Source: an uncultured Alloprevotella sp.
GTDB lineage: Bacteria > Bacteroidota > Bacteroidia > Bacteroidales > Bacteroidaceae
Reading direction: 5' to 3'
DNA: 64,000 bases
Assembly: GCA_944322325.1 (NCBI GenBank)
Contig: CALUOQ010000001.1
Span: 62,001-126,000 of the forward strand
In this document: positions 8,162-17,294 of the stretch, piece after piece
How positions within the stretch are numbered: position 1 is the stretch's first letter
How the letters are laid out: every line of letters begins with the position of its first letter
Notes under the pieces: model-generated
Database searches by the model: none
The model's input: only the letters and a program-made list of their open reading frames with translations
What the model was told of the DNA's origin: nothing
Translations under genes and position numbers: made by a program

Positions 8162-9250
8162 TCACTTTTTCCACGCCATCGGCACAATGGGCTGCTCTTT
8201 CTCGGCGTCGAGCGGAGCGGCCTGGTAGGGCACTCTCGCGAAGTCTATCTGACGCAAGTCGAACGAGCGGATAGCGCTGTTGTACATCGTGCGGAAATAA
8301 ATCATCCGGCTGAGCGGGGCGGTGGCCGAAGTCCACTGCGTGGCGCTCGGGATGTCGGCCGGAACTTTTCCGCCGGCAAACTCCACGCCGACCGGGATGT
8401 CGAAATTGTTGAGTATCTGGAAAGCCTGCCGAACGGCTGACGGACCGGTCGGGGCCTGCGGCGCGGTGGTCTGGAAGAAGGCTGCACGCACGAAACGCGA
8501 CGGGGGCGTCACGTCGCCGGGCAAGCCGAGGAAACCGCTGCCCGCCCCGAACGAACGAACCTGTTGGCTCCCCCATGATTTCACCTCGGCGGAACCGGGA
8601 AGCAGATTGACGTAATTGTTCAAGTTGGTCAGTTGCCACTCGAAACCGGGCGAATTGGTCAGCACGCCGAGATGATTCTCATAGACGCTTACCTTGGCAT
8701 CCACGATCTCGATGACCACCTGGCGCCCCGTCGTGTCGGCCACGCGCCAATGTACGGTGGAAGCGCGCGGATCGACAGCCACAACGTGAATATCCTTGAG
8801 CGCTTCAAGCACTTCGCCGACGGTAGAAAATCCGCCTAACATCCATGAAACCAACTGTAGGTCGGCAATGCTGGAAGACTGCTTCGAGACGTCGTAATCC
8901 TCATAGCGCCCGTAGCCGGGGAAATAGAAAAGCCCCGCAGACAGACCGGCTTCGTTCAGGCCCTCCGCCACGAATTCCTGTTGCTCCACGGCGAATCCGA
9001 CGTAGCCATAACGGGCCGAAAACTTCAGTCCGTTTTTTTGCCCGCCCGGCAGGTAGGACTGCTGCTTGTATCCACGCGGCACGATGACATACTGGCTGTT
9101 CAGGTCACTACCGCCCCACTCTATCGTGCGCGCAAGGACAAGAGCCCCGTCAGCAGCACGCAACGTGATGCCCGTACAGGCCCGGAGCTCCAGACGCGCG
9201 ACGGCAAACAGCACAACTGACAAACTGATAACGAAGAAAAACTTTTTCAT
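8162..9250 (-). CDS. linear amide C-N hydrolase, choloylglycine hydrolase / penicillin acylase family
   Basis: 362 residues. The signal peptide (about 1-24) ends RLELRA, directly before Cys25 in CTGITL; as in all Ntn hydrolases of this family, the mature N-terminal Cys is the nucleophile, so export and activation coincide. ARTIEWG around 40-46 supplies the conserved Arg; the Asn and Arg oxyanion positions lie in LTNSPGFEWQLTNL and the C-terminal YRT/FRT region (IYFRTMYNSAIR). Family members cleave conjugated bile acids, penicillin V or N-acyl homoserine lactones; sequence alone does not decide among these. Single gene, starting about 20 nt after the rplT terminator. Confidence 0.88.
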   Translation of the reverse strand: MKKFFFVISLSVVLFAVARLELRACTGITLRAADGALVLARTIEWGGSDLNSQYVIVPRGYKQQSYLPGGQKNGLKFSARYGYVGFAVEQQEFVAEGLNEAGLSAGLFYFPGYGRYEDYDVSKQSSSIADLQLVSWMLGGFSTVGEVLEALKDIHVVAVDPRASTVHWRVADTTGRQVVIEIVDAKVSVYENHLGVLTNSPGFEWQLTNLNNYVNLLPGSAEVKSWGSQQVRSFGAGSGFLGLPGDVTPPSRFVRAAFFQTTAPQAPTGPSAVRQAFQILNNFDIPVGVEFAGGKVPADIPSATQWTSATAPLSRMIYFRTMYNSAIRSFDLRQIDFARVPYQAAPLDAEKEQPIVPMAWKK

Positions 9251-9269
9251 GATATAAAACTTTGATAGT

Positions 9270-9318
9270 GAAACGAAAATCAGAAGGGCGAACCCACGAC
9301 GGGCTCGCCCTTCTGATT
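9270..9318 (-). terminator. intrinsic terminator of thrS-infC-rpmI-rplT
   Basis: A 14-bp perfect stem (9278-9291 with 9305-9318, AATCAGAAGGGCGA) with an inner CCC/GGG pair; on the minus strand it is followed by TTTTCGTTT. It is 16 nt past the rplT stop codon. Confidence 0.85.
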
Positions 9319-9334
9319 ATTTAACTGACGGCGA

Positions 9335-9679
9335 TTACTTCACCTTGGATACGATGACCTTGAACGCCTGCGGGTTGTTCATGGCCAGGTCTGCGAGCAC
9401 CTTACGGTTGATCTCGATGCCGGCCTTGTGCAGGCCGCCCATCAACTGGGAATAAGAAAGTCCCTCGAGGCGGGCTGCGGCGTTGATACGCTGAATCCAC
9501 AAAGCGCGGAAATTGCGCTTCTTGCTACGACGGTCGCGATAGGCATACGTCAGACCCTTTTCCCAAGTGTTCTTGGCCACGGTCCAAACGTTTTTGCGGG
9601 CGCCGAAGTAACCGCGGGTTAACTTAAGTATTCTTTTTCTTTTCGCTCTCGAAGCGACGTGGTTGACTGATCTTGGCAT
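9335..9679 (-). CDS. rplT: 50S ribosomal protein L20
   Basis: 114 residues, full length. Begins [19 protein letters not shown] and contains the conserved [13 protein letters not shown] segment. Needed for early large-subunit assembly on 23S rRNA; in many bacteria it also represses its own operon. Last gene of thrS-infC-rpmI-rplT, followed directly by a strong hairpin terminator. 91 nt separate it from rpmI. Confidence 0.98.
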   Translation of the reverse strand: MPRSVNHVASRAKRKRILKLTRGYFGARKNVWTVAKNTWEKGLTYAYRDRRSKKRNFRALWIQRINAAARLEGLSYSQLMGGLHKAGIEINRKVLADLAMNNPQAFKVIVSKVK

Positions 9680-9770
9680 AACTTTAATTTTTTAGTGAAC
9701 TATAGCGTCCGGATTTTCTCACGGAGCTTTGGGCTATAGAATCAATACTTTACTTTTTACGATTACGGGA

Positions 9771-9968
9771 TTACTTCATGCAGAGCAGCTCGCGCACCTG
9801 ATTGCGGTTGGACTTGTGCACCAGAGCGACGTGGTCGAGGTTGCGTTTCTGCTTCTTCGTTTTCTTCGTCAGGATGTGACTGTGAAAGGCATGCTTTCTT
9901 TTCAATTTTCCCGTTCCGGTAAGAGCAAATCTCTTTTTGGCACCGGAATTCGTCTTTACTTTTGGCAT
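9771..9968 (-). CDS. rpmI: 50S ribosomal protein L35
   Basis: 65 residues, full length and highly basic. [20 protein letters not shown] is the classic L35 N terminus. Located between infC and rplT, the order conserved in most bacteria. Confidence 0.98.
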   Translation of the reverse strand: MPKVKTNSGAKKRFALTGTGKLKRKHAFHSHILTKKTKKQKRNLDHVALVHKSNRNQVRELLCMK

Positions 9969-10047
9969 TTTCTTTTAAGTATTTAATGAATTAACAATGC
10001 GGCTGCGTGATACCAGACACAACGCGCTATATTCTTATTTCTTTGTT

Positions 10048-10701
10048 TCAGTCTTCGCCTTCTACCTTCGGTCCGACGTACTCTTTGGGCGCACGCACTT
10101 GGGGAGCGGCTTTCAGTACCCGCGGTTCGGGCGAGCTTCCTTCTTCTACGACCGTTGCTGGTTTCTTGACCGATGCACCAGTCTTCTTGGGAGCGATGAA
10201 AATGATCATCCGTTTGCCTTCCAACACGGGCATCTGTTCGACTTTTCCGTACTCTTCCAAGTCGTTAGCGAAGCGGAGTAAGAGCACTTCGCCCTGCTCC
10301 TTAAACAGGATACTGCGACCACGGAAAAACACGTAAGCTTTCACCTTATTTCCCTCGGAGAGGAACTCCTTCGCGTGTTTGAGCTTGAAGTTATAGTCGT
10401 GGTCATCCGTCTGCGGTCCGAAGCGAACCTCTTTCACCTCAATCTTCACCTGCTTCGCCTTCAGCTCTTTCTGCTTCTTTTTCTGCTGGTAAAGAAATTT
10501 GGAGTAGTCGATGAGCCTGCATACGGGAGGAACTGCATTGGGCGAGATTTCCACCAAGTCGAGCCCCTTTCTCTCCGCGATTTGCATCGCTTTCGACGTA
10601 GGCATCACTTGGGTTTCCGAGTCTTCCCCCACAACCCGGACTTCACGTGCGGTTATTTGCTCGTTTATCCGGTATTGCACTTTCATTTTTTCGTTCTTCA
10701 T
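10048..10701 (-). CDS. infC: translation initiation factor IF-3
   Basis: 217 residues. N-terminal domain with YRINEQI and [10 protein letters not shown]; linker; C-terminal domain with [19 protein letters not shown] and [10 protein letters not shown]. Blocks premature 50S joining and proofreads the initiator tRNA. A tail of about 35 residues rich in Pro, Glu and Lys ([15 protein letters not shown]...) extends beyond the folded domain, as often seen in Bacteroidetes IF-3. Starts 52 nt after thrS. The ATG at 10701 gives [10 protein letters not shown]6 is an alternative. Confidence 0.97.
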   Translation of the reverse strand: MKNEKMKVQYRINEQITAREVRVVGEDSETQVMPTSKAMQIAERKGLDLVEISPNAVPPVCRLIDYSKFLYQQKKKQKELKAKQVKIEVKEVRFGPQTDDHDYNFKLKHAKEFLSEGNKVKAYVFFRGRSILFKEQGEVLLLRFANDLEEYGKVEQMPVLEGKRMIIFIAPKKTGASVKKPATVVEEGSSPEPRVLKAAPQVRAPKEYVGPKVEGED

Positions 10702-10753
10702 GCAGTTTCTTTTCGGTAGTTTCTGTTATGTTCAACGCTAAACGGGTGCAAAT

Positions 10754-12697
10754 TTAGTAGTTTTTCGTCATTTCGGCGACTTCGTCGTTGATTTTCTTGG
10801 CAAAGTCAGCGATTTTCATTGCGCCTTGGTCGCCTTCGCCCTGCTTACGCACGGAAACGGTCCCCTCTGCGGCTTCTTTCTCTCCTACTATTAATAAATA
10901 AGGTATATGCTTCAGCTCGTTGTCGCGAATCTTTCGACCGATTTTTTCGCTGCGGTCATCTACACACGCTCTGACGTCCTGCTCTTCCAGACTGGCTCGC
11001 ACCTGCTCGGCGTAGTCGTTGAATTTATCCGATATAGGCAGGATTGCCACCTGGTCAGGCGTCAGCCACAAGGGGAAGTGACCGGCTGTGTGCTCAATAA
11101 GCACGGCGACAAAGCGCTCCATCGACCCGAACGGCGCACGGTGAATCATGACCGGACGATGCTTCTGGTTGTCAGAACCCATGTACTCCAACTTGAAACG
11201 CTCAGGCAGGTTGTAGTCCACCTGGATGGTTCCCAACTGCCAGCGGCGGCCCAAGGCATCCTTAACCATGAAGTCGAGCTTCGGACCGTAGAACGCAGCT
11301 TCGCCATATTCGACACGGGCTTTCAGACCCTTCTCCTCGCACGCCTCAATGATGGCCTGCTCGGCTTTTTCCCAGTTCTCCTCCGAACCGATGTACTTTT
11401 CGCGATTCACCTTGTCGCGCAAGGAGATCTGAGCCTCGAAGTTCTCAAAATGAAGCGCACGGAAGATAATCATGATAATATCCATCACGCGAAGGAACTC
11501 ATCCTTCACTTGGTCGGGACGGCAGAAAATATGAGCGTCGTCCTGCGTGAAGCCGCGCACTCGCGTCAGTCCGTGAAGTTCGCCGCTCTGCTCGTAACGG
11601 TAGACCGTTCCGAATTCGGCCAGGCGCAGCGGCAAGTCCTTGTACGACCGCGGTTTCCAAGCGTAAATGGCGCAGTGGTGCGGACAGTTCATCGGCTTCA
11701 GCATATACTCCTCGCCTTCCTCGGGCGTATGGATGGGCTGGAACGAATCCTTACCGTACTTGGCATAATGGCCGGAGGTGACGTAAAGATTCTTACTGCC
11801 GATGTGCGGCGTAATCACCTGCTGGTAGCCGAAACGTTTCTGGATATTTTTCAGGAAGTCCTCGAGGCGAAGCCGCAAGGCTGTACCACGCGGCAACCAC
11901 ATCGGCAGTCCTTTGCCGACGAGGTCCGAGAACATGAACAGCTCCATCTCCTTGCCGATTTTGCGGTGGTCGCGCTTTTTCGCTTCCTCGAGCAGCTGCA
12001 AATACTCGTCGAGCATCTTTTTCTTGGGGAAGGAGATGCCATACACGCGAGTCATCTGCGGACGCTTCTCGTCGCCACGCCAGTATGCAGACGAAACGGC
12101 CATGACTTTGACCGCCTTGATCGGAGCCGTGTTCAGCAAGTGCGGACCGCGGCACAGGTCGGTATAGTTTCCTTGCGTATAGGTAGTGATGTGTCCGTCT
12201 TCGAGCTCGGCGATAAGTTCGTTCTTGTAAGTCTGTCCGTGCTCACCAAAGAATTTCAGCGCGTCGTTCTTGGATATTTCCTGACGCACCAGGCATTCCT
12301 TGCGCTGGACCAGTTCGTTCATCTTCTTCTCTATCGTCGGGAAGTCGCTGTCTTTGATGACCACGCCCTCGGGAGGCATGACGTCATAGTAGAACCCGTT
12401 TTCGATAGCCGGGCCGATGCCGAACTGCGTTCCGGGATAGAGTTCCTGCAAAGCCTCCGCCAGCAAGTGCGCGGACGTATGCCAGAAAGCGTGCTTGCCC
12501 TCTTCGTCTTCCCACTTGTAGAGTTTGACGGCCGCATCTTCCGTGATCGGGCGATTCAACTCCACCGTTTCCCCGTTCACACCGCACGCAAGGACTTCCT
12601 GCGCCAGACGCGGGGAGATGCTCTCAGCTATCTGTAATCCAGTGACGCCGCTTTCGTATTCGCGTACCGAACCATCTGGAAAAGTTATCTTAATCAT
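10754..12697 (-). CDS. thrS: threonyl-tRNA synthetase
   Basis: 647 residues, full length: TGS domain (1-61), editing domain with the [11 protein letters not shown] motif near 75, catalytic class II core with zinc ligand NCPHHC near 340 and QDDAHIF near 390, and anticodon-binding domain. Charges tRNA-Thr and hydrolyses Ser-tRNA-Thr. First gene of the thrS-infC-rpmI-rplT unit, with its own -7 box at 12722-12729, although nadD ends only 47 nt upstream. Confidence 0.98.
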   Translation of the reverse strand: MIKITFPDGSVREYESGVTGLQIAESISPRLAQEVLACGVNGETVELNRPITEDAAVKLYKWEDEEGKHAFWHTSAHLLAEALQELYPGTQFGIGPAIENGFYYDVMPPEGVVIKDSDFPTIEKKMNELVQRKECLVRQEISKNDALKFFGEHGQTYKNELIAELEDGHITTYTQGNYTDLCRGPHLLNTAPIKAVKVMAVSSAYWRGDEKRPQMTRVYGISFPKKKMLDEYLQLLEEAKKRDHRKIGKEMELFMFSDLVGKGLPMWLPRGTALRLRLEDFLKNIQKRFGYQQVITPHIGSKNLYVTSGHYAKYGKDSFQPIHTPEEGEEYMLKPMNCPHHCAIYAWKPRSYKDLPLRLAEFGTVYRYEQSGELHGLTRVRGFTQDDAHIFCRPDQVKDEFLRVMDIIMIIFRALHFENFEAQISLRDKVNREKYIGSEENWEKAEQAIIEACEEKGLKARVEYGEAAFYGPKLDFMVKDALGRRWQLGTIQVDYNLPERFKLEYMGSDNQKHRPVMIHRAPFGSMERFVAVLIEHTAGHFPLWLTPDQVAILPISDKFNDYAEQVRASLEEQDVRACVDDRSEKIGRKIRDNELKHIPYLLIVGEKEAAEGTVSVRKQGEGDQGAMKIADFAKKINDEVAEMTKNY

Positions 12698-12721
12698 CGT
12701 TTTTATAATTTATAATTGTGG

Positions 12722-12729
12722 CAAAGATA
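12722..12729 (-). promoter_or_regulatory. -7 box of thrS
   Basis: Minus strand TATCTTTG followed by C, 24 nt before the thrS ATG. No clear TTTG at the -33 position. Confidence 0.5.
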
Positions 12730-12744
12730 GGGATTATTTTTGAG

Positions 12745-13341
12745 TTAAGCCTTTCTGGCATCTGAAGAATACAATCCGTGCGCCTTTATATAAGCAAAGA
12801 CTTGGGCGGGAAGTAGCGCGCTGACGTCTTCTCCGTCCCTAATCATGCGGCGAATCTGAGTGGAACTCACCGTAAGCAAGGGAGCGTTTACCCCTTGCAC
12901 GCCCGACGGCATTTCATCCTGCCGCAAGGGGAAACCTGCGCGGGGATATACCAGAATCTGATGGTGAGCCATGATTTCGTCCGGACGTACCCACTGCCGG
13001 AAATGAGCCCAGTTGTCAGCACCTATAATCAGCGAGAATGTACGCTCCGGATAGGCGGCACGCAGGGCCTGCAAGGTGAACCACGTGTACGAGGGGCGCG
13101 GCAGGCTGAATTCGAAGTCCGAGACTTTCAAGTCGGGCCGCCCTTCTGCGGCCAGCTTCGCCATCTCCAGGCGCTGGCGCTCGTCCAGCAATTGCATGTT
13201 GCGCTTAAAGGGATTCTGCGGCGACACCATCCACCACACCTCGTCGACCCAGCCTTCGCGGACCAGCCACTCCGAAAGCCCGACGTGACCGCAGTGAATC
13301 GGATTGAACGTTCCGCCAAAAATCCCCGTACGCAGGTTCAT
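12745..13341 (-). CDS. nadD: nicotinate-nucleotide adenylyltransferase
   Basis: 198 residues. The nucleotidyltransferase signature GGTFNPIHCGHVGL is at 9-22 and SSTQIRRMI near the C terminus; both bind ATP. Joins nicotinate mononucleotide and ATP to give deamido-NAD. Its ATG overlaps the gmk stop codon by 4 nt (13338-13341), the coupled ATGA arrangement. Last gene of yicC-gmk-nadD. Confidence 0.95.
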   Translation of the reverse strand: MNLRTGIFGGTFNPIHCGHVGLSEWLVREGWVDEVWWMVSPQNPFKRNMQLLDERQRLEMAKLAAEGRPDLKVSDFEFSLPRPSYTWFTLQALRAAYPERTFSLIIGADNWAHFRQWVRPDEIMAHHQILVYPRAGFPLRQDEMPSGVQGVNAPLLTVSSTQIRRMIRDGEDVSALLPAQVFAYIKAHGLYSSDARKA

Positions 13342-13910
13342 TCCGTCAGAAAGGCGCTGATTCGTTGTTCTACTTCCCTGACGGCCCGCGGCAGGTCGTC
13401 GTTCACGACCGTCACGTCAAACTGCGGTGCGAAGCTCAATTCATATTCCGCCCTTGCGATGCGCTCGTCGATGACCTGCGGCGCGTCCGTTCCCCGGCCT
13501 TCCAGCCGGCGACGGAGCTCCTCCAGGGAAGGCGGCTGTATGAACAGGCTTAACGCCCGCTGCCCGTAGTGGCGCTTGATGTTCTGACCGCCCAGTACGT
13601 CGACGTCGCAAACCACGTTTTCGCCGGCCGCAAGCTGACGGTCCACCTGACTTTTCAGTGTACCGTAGTACCGGTCGTGATAAACTTCCTCGTACTCCAG
13701 GAATTCGCCGGCCTCGATTTTCTCGCGAAAGGCTTCAGGCGACAGGAAGAAGTACTCCACGCCGTCTTGCTCACTGCCACGGGGCGGGCGACTGGTCGCG
13801 CTGATGGAGAAGTGCAGGTTCCACTCTGCGTGCTTCATCACTTCTGCGATGATAGTGCTTTTCCCGCTTCCGCTGGGTGCCGAAAATAAAATGACTTTAC
13901 CGCCTTCCAT
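13338..13910 (-). CDS. gmk: guanylate kinase
   Basis: 190 residues. P-loop SAPSGSGKST at 10-19; GMP-binding segment with SRPPRGSEQDGVEYFF near 43-58. Phosphorylates GMP to GDP. Sits between yicC (15 nt upstream) and nadD (4-nt overlap), a grouping common in Bacteroidales. Confidence 0.97.
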   Translation of the reverse strand: MEGGKVILFSAPSGSGKSTIIAEVMKHAEWNLHFSISATSRPPRGSEQDGVEYFFLSPEAFREKIEAGEFLEYEEVYHDRYYGTLKSQVDRQLAAGENVVCDVDVLGGQNIKRHYGQRALSLFIQPPSLEELRRRLEGRGTDAPQVIDERIARAEYELSFAPQFDVTVVNDDLPRAVREVEQRISAFLTE

Positions 13911-13925
13911 ATCTCTGTCGCTTCG

Positions 13926-14804
13926 TTACATGACGTTGAGCACCTGTTCTTTTATCTGTTCCAGCTCGTCCTTCATCCTTACCACGATGTTCTGCATTTC
14001 GGCCTGGTTGCTTTTGCTTCCTGTGGTATTGATTTCACGCCCCATCTCCTGAGCGATGAATCCCAGCTTCTTCCCTTGTCCATGGCCGCTGGTCATTGTC
14101 TCGCGGAAGTACTTCAGGTGATTCGTCAGACGCTGCTTTTCTTCGCTGATGTCCAGTTTCTCTATATAATAAATGAGTTCCTGCTCCAGGCGGCCGCGGT
14201 CGTAATCCACGCCGCGCAGTTCGGCCAAGTGTTCCTCGAGGCGGGCGCGGATTTTCTCGACGCGTGCCTTCTCGTAAGGTTCAATGCTTGCCAACAGCGC
14301 CGTAATGTTGTCCAGTTTTTCCGTGAACTTGCGCTCGAGCGCAGCGCCTTCCTGCGTACGGAACTCCACCAGGCGGTCCAGCGCCTCGCCGATGACGCCC
14401 TGCACCGCGGTCCACTCCTCGGCCGCCAGTTCTTCCGTGACGGCCGGGTACGTGAGGTCCGGAAGCCGGACCAGGATATCCCACGCGTTCGCCGTCGGCA
14501 CGGCGATTCCGTTCGCCTGACTGATTTCCTCAATCTGCTTCAGGTAGTGCTTCACCATCGAGCCGTTGATCAGGCACCCCGTCGGCGACTCGTCCTTCTC
14601 CACCCAGAGCGTGAAGTCCACCTTGCCGCGCTCCAGGCGCTGTGCCACGGCGGTACGGATTTCCATTTCCTTTTCGCGGTACAGCGGTGCGATACGCGTG
14701 GACAGGTCCAGACTTTTGCTGTTAAGCGATTTGATTTCTACGTGCACTTTTCGTAAGCCACATTGGGCACATGCCTTCCCGTAGCCCGTCATTGATTGTA
14801 TCAT
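13926..14804 (-). CDS. YicC/YloC family endoribonuclease
   Basis: 292 residues. N terminus MIQSMTGYGKA and C terminus with GKKLGFIAQEMGREINTTGSKS are hallmarks of the YicC family. In E. coli YicC acts with RNA degradation; the enzymatic role here is from the family. First gene of yicC-gmk-nadD; a -7 box lies at 14830-14837. Confidence 0.93.
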   Translation of the reverse strand: MIQSMTGYGKACAQCGLRKVHVEIKSLNSKSLDLSTRIAPLYREKEMEIRTAVAQRLERGKVDFTLWVEKDESPTGCLINGSMVKHYLKQIEEISQANGIAVPTANAWDILVRLPDLTYPAVTEELAAEEWTAVQGVIGEALDRLVEFRTQEGAALERKFTEKLDNITALLASIEPYEKARVEKIRARLEEHLAELRGVDYDRGRLEQELIYYIEKLDISEEKQRLTNHLKYFRETMTSGHGQGKKLGFIAQEMGREINTTGSKSNQAEMQNIVVRMKDELEQIKEQVLNVM

Positions 14805-14829
14805 CGCGCTAAACTTTTAGTTTTCCGGG

Positions 14830-14837
14830 CAAAGTTA
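14830..14837 (-). promoter_or_regulatory. -7 box of yicC-gmk-nadD
   Basis: Minus strand TAACTTTG followed by C, 25 nt before the yicC ATG. No TTTG at the usual upstream spacing. Confidence 0.5.
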
Positions 14838-14948
14838 CGGAAAAATAATGTGCTGACCGCTTTCAGTCCTTATCTATTAAGGAGGAACGTGGCGCATCCC
14901 CGCATGAACATCGGGCGGGTCCGTACACGGCTCCGGCCGGACGATTTC

Positions 14949-15028
14949 ACAAGTGTAGTCCCAGAAAATCCTATCGCTACGATAGAAATTTCTGGGACTA
15001 CACTTGTTTTTCCTGTCGTAGCACTTGT
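14949..15028. repeat. 80-bp modular palindromic repeat, copy 3
   Basis: Cores AGTGTAGTCCCAG, ATCGCTACGATAG, GGGACTACACTTG and GTCGTAGCACTTG with spacers AAAATCCT, AAATTTCT, TTTTTCCT. The first 59 bp make a hairpin with 26 of 28 arm positions paired and a CTA loop. Lies 29 bp 3' of the glutamine synthetase stop codon, where it could act as the terminator of the nitrogen operon. Confidence 0.9.
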
Positions 15029-15057
15029 CAGGGGCAGGTGCTACGGCCGTCATCCTC

Positions 15058-17247
15058 CTACCGGATGAAGAGTAGCTCGCGGTACTTCGGCAGGGTCCAC
15101 ATGCGGTCGTCGACGATGAGCTCGAGCTTGTCGATGTGATAACGTATCTCGTCAAACATCGGGACGACCGTGTCGTGATAAGCCACGGCCCGCTCGCGTT
15201 CCGTCGGGATGGCGTTGGCCTGCTTGCGCGCCTCGACCATGGCGTCCACGTGCTCCTTGATAAATGCGGTGTGACGCGAGATGGCTTCGATGAGCTCCAC
15301 ATTCTTCTCCGTCAGCCCGACGCCGCGGTCGCCGGGGAAGAGACGGCGCATGTCCATGACGTTCGTCAGGAGCGACGTCTGGTAGGCCGTCGCCACCGGT
15401 ATGATGTGGTTGAGCGCCAAATCGCCCAGCACGCGTGCCTCTATCTGCACTTTCTTCGTGTACGTATCCCATTTCACCTCGTTGCGCGCCCGGAGTTCCT
15501 TCTCCGTCATGACGCCCAAGCTCTCGAACATCCGGATGCTCTCGGGACGGAGGTAGTTGTCGAAAATGAGCGGCACGCTCGTCTCGCAGTCGAGCCCACG
15601 ACGCGCAGCCTCGGCTTTCCACTCCTCACTGTAGCCGTTGCCCTCGAAATGGATGGCCCGACATGCCTTCAGGCAACGCCGGATGACCTCGATGATGGCC
15701 TCCGTCTGCTCGCATCCCTCAGCGATGAGGGCGTCGACGTCGTGTTTGAACTGCACGAGCTGTTCGGCGACGGCGGTGTTGAGCACAATCATGGCGGCGG
15801 CGCAGTTGGCCCCCGACCCCACGGCGCGGAACTCAAAGCGGTTGCCGGTAAAGGCAAAAGGCGAAGTGCGGTTGCGGTCGGTGTTGTCGATAAGCAGTTC
15901 CGGCACTTGGGGAATATCGAGCTTCAGCTCCTGCTTGCCATCCAGTTGCAGCGATACGCCCTCGGGGCTCTCCTCGATTTGTCGCAGGACGCGCGTCAGC
16001 TGTTCGCCGAGGAAGGAGGAGATGATGGCGGGCGGCGCCTCGTTGGCCCCGAGCCGGTGGGCGTTCGTCGCGCTCGATATGCTGGCTTTCAGCAGTCCGT
16101 TGTGGCGATAGACGGCCATAAGTGTATTGACGACGAACGTCACGAAGCGCAGGTTGTCGGTCGCCGTCCGCCCGGGCGCCATCAGCAGCAGGCCCGTGTC
16201 GGTGCCGAGCGACCAGTTGTTGTGCTTACCCGAGCCGTTGACGCCCTTGAAAGGCTTTTCGTGAAGCAGTACGCGGAAACCGTGACGCCGCGCCACCTTG
16301 CGCATCAACGACATGACGAGCAGGTTATGGTCGTTCGCGAGATTGCACTCCTCGTACACGGGTGCCAGCTCGAACTGATTCGGGGCCACTTCGTTGTGCC
16401 GCGTCTTGACAGGGACGCCGAGCCGGAGTGCTTCGATTTCGAGTTCTTTCATGAAAGCAGCCACGCGGTCGGGGATAGCGCCGAAATAGTGATCCTCGAG
16501 CTGCTGGTTTTTCGAGCTTTCGTGCCCCATGAGCGTACGCCCGGTGAGCAGCAGGTCGGGGCGGGCGGCATAGAGTCCCTCGTCGACGAGGAAGTATTCC
16601 TGCTCCCAGCCCAGGTAAGCCACGACCTTGCGGACGTCGGGATTGAAGTAGTGACACACGTCGACGGCTGCACGGTCGAGGGCGCGCAGCGCTTTGAGCA
16701 GCGGAGCCTTGTAGTCGAGCGATTCTCCCGTGTAGGCGATGAACACCGTGGGGATACAGAGCGTGTCGTCCACCACGAAGGCAGGCGACGAGGGGTCCCA
16801 GGCCGAGTAGCCGCGTGCCTCGAACGTGTTGCGGATACCGCCGTTCGGAAACGACGAGGCGTCGGGTTCCTGCTGCACAAGCAGCTTGCCGGTAAACTCC
16901 TCCAGCATACCGCCCTTGCCGTCGTGCTCGAAAAAGGAGTCGTGCTTTTCGGCGGTTCCCTCGGTCAGCGGGGCGAACCAGTGGGTGTAGTGCGTGGCAC
17001 CCAAGGTGGTGGCCCAGGCCTTCATGCCGGCGGCCACGGCGTCGGCCACGCTGCGATCGAGCGGCGCACCGTGGTCGATGACGTCGACCAGGCGGCGATA
17101 GACGTCGAGCGGCAGGTAGCGGAACATTTTCTCGCGGTTGAACACATGGTCGGCGAAGTACGACGTGGGACGCTCTGCCGGTGCGGGCACGTCGAGCGGG
17201 CGTTTACTGAAAGCCGTCTCGACGACATGGAATCTCAAGTCTGACAT
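15058..17247 (-). CDS. glnN: glutamine synthetase type III
   Basis: 729 residues, the length of the large GSIII class first known from Bacteroides, against about 450 for GSI. Contains EVAPNQFELAP near 290, NGSGKHNNWSLGTD near 340 and NRTSPFAFTGNRFEFRAVGS near 460, the ammonium, ATP and glutamate site segments. Makes glutamine from glutamate, ammonia and ATP. Last gene of the gltB-gltD-asnB-dapF-dapL-glnN run; a palindromic 80-bp repeat follows 29 bp after it. Confidence 0.96.
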   Translation of the reverse strand: MSDLRFHVVETAFSKRPLDVPAPAERPTSYFADHVFNREKMFRYLPLDVYRRLVDVIDHGAPLDRSVADAVAAGMKAWATTLGATHYTHWFAPLTEGTAEKHDSFFEHDGKGGMLEEFTGKLLVQQEPDASSFPNGGIRNTFEARGYSAWDPSSPAFVVDDTLCIPTVFIAYTGESLDYKAPLLKALRALDRAAVDVCHYFNPDVRKVVAYLGWEQEYFLVDEGLYAARPDLLLTGRTLMGHESSKNQQLEDHYFGAIPDRVAAFMKELEIEALRLGVPVKTRHNEVAPNQFELAPVYEECNLANDHNLLVMSLMRKVARRHGFRVLLHEKPFKGVNGSGKHNNWSLGTDTGLLLMAPGRTATDNLRFVTFVVNTLMAVYRHNGLLKASISSATNAHRLGANEAPPAIISSFLGEQLTRVLRQIEESPEGVSLQLDGKQELKLDIPQVPELLIDNTDRNRTSPFAFTGNRFEFRAVGSGANCAAAMIVLNTAVAEQLVQFKHDVDALIAEGCEQTEAIIEVIRRCLKACRAIHFEGNGYSEEWKAEAARRGLDCETSVPLIFDNYLRPESIRMFESLGVMTEKELRARNEVKWDTYTKKVQIEARVLGDLALNHIIPVATAYQTSLLTNVMDMRRLFPGDRGVGLTEKNVELIEAISRHTAFIKEHVDAMVEARKQANAIPTERERAVAYHDTVVPMFDEIRYHIDKLELIVDDRMWTLPKYRELLFIR

Positions 17248-17294
17248 AATCTGAAAGTTTTGGAAAGTAAATGTGACTCTAAGTGTTGTTATAA

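Noticed and set aside
15136-17244. 702-codon plus-strand frame opposite glutamine synthetase
   Set aside because: Shadow of the conserved glnN frame; no family motif.
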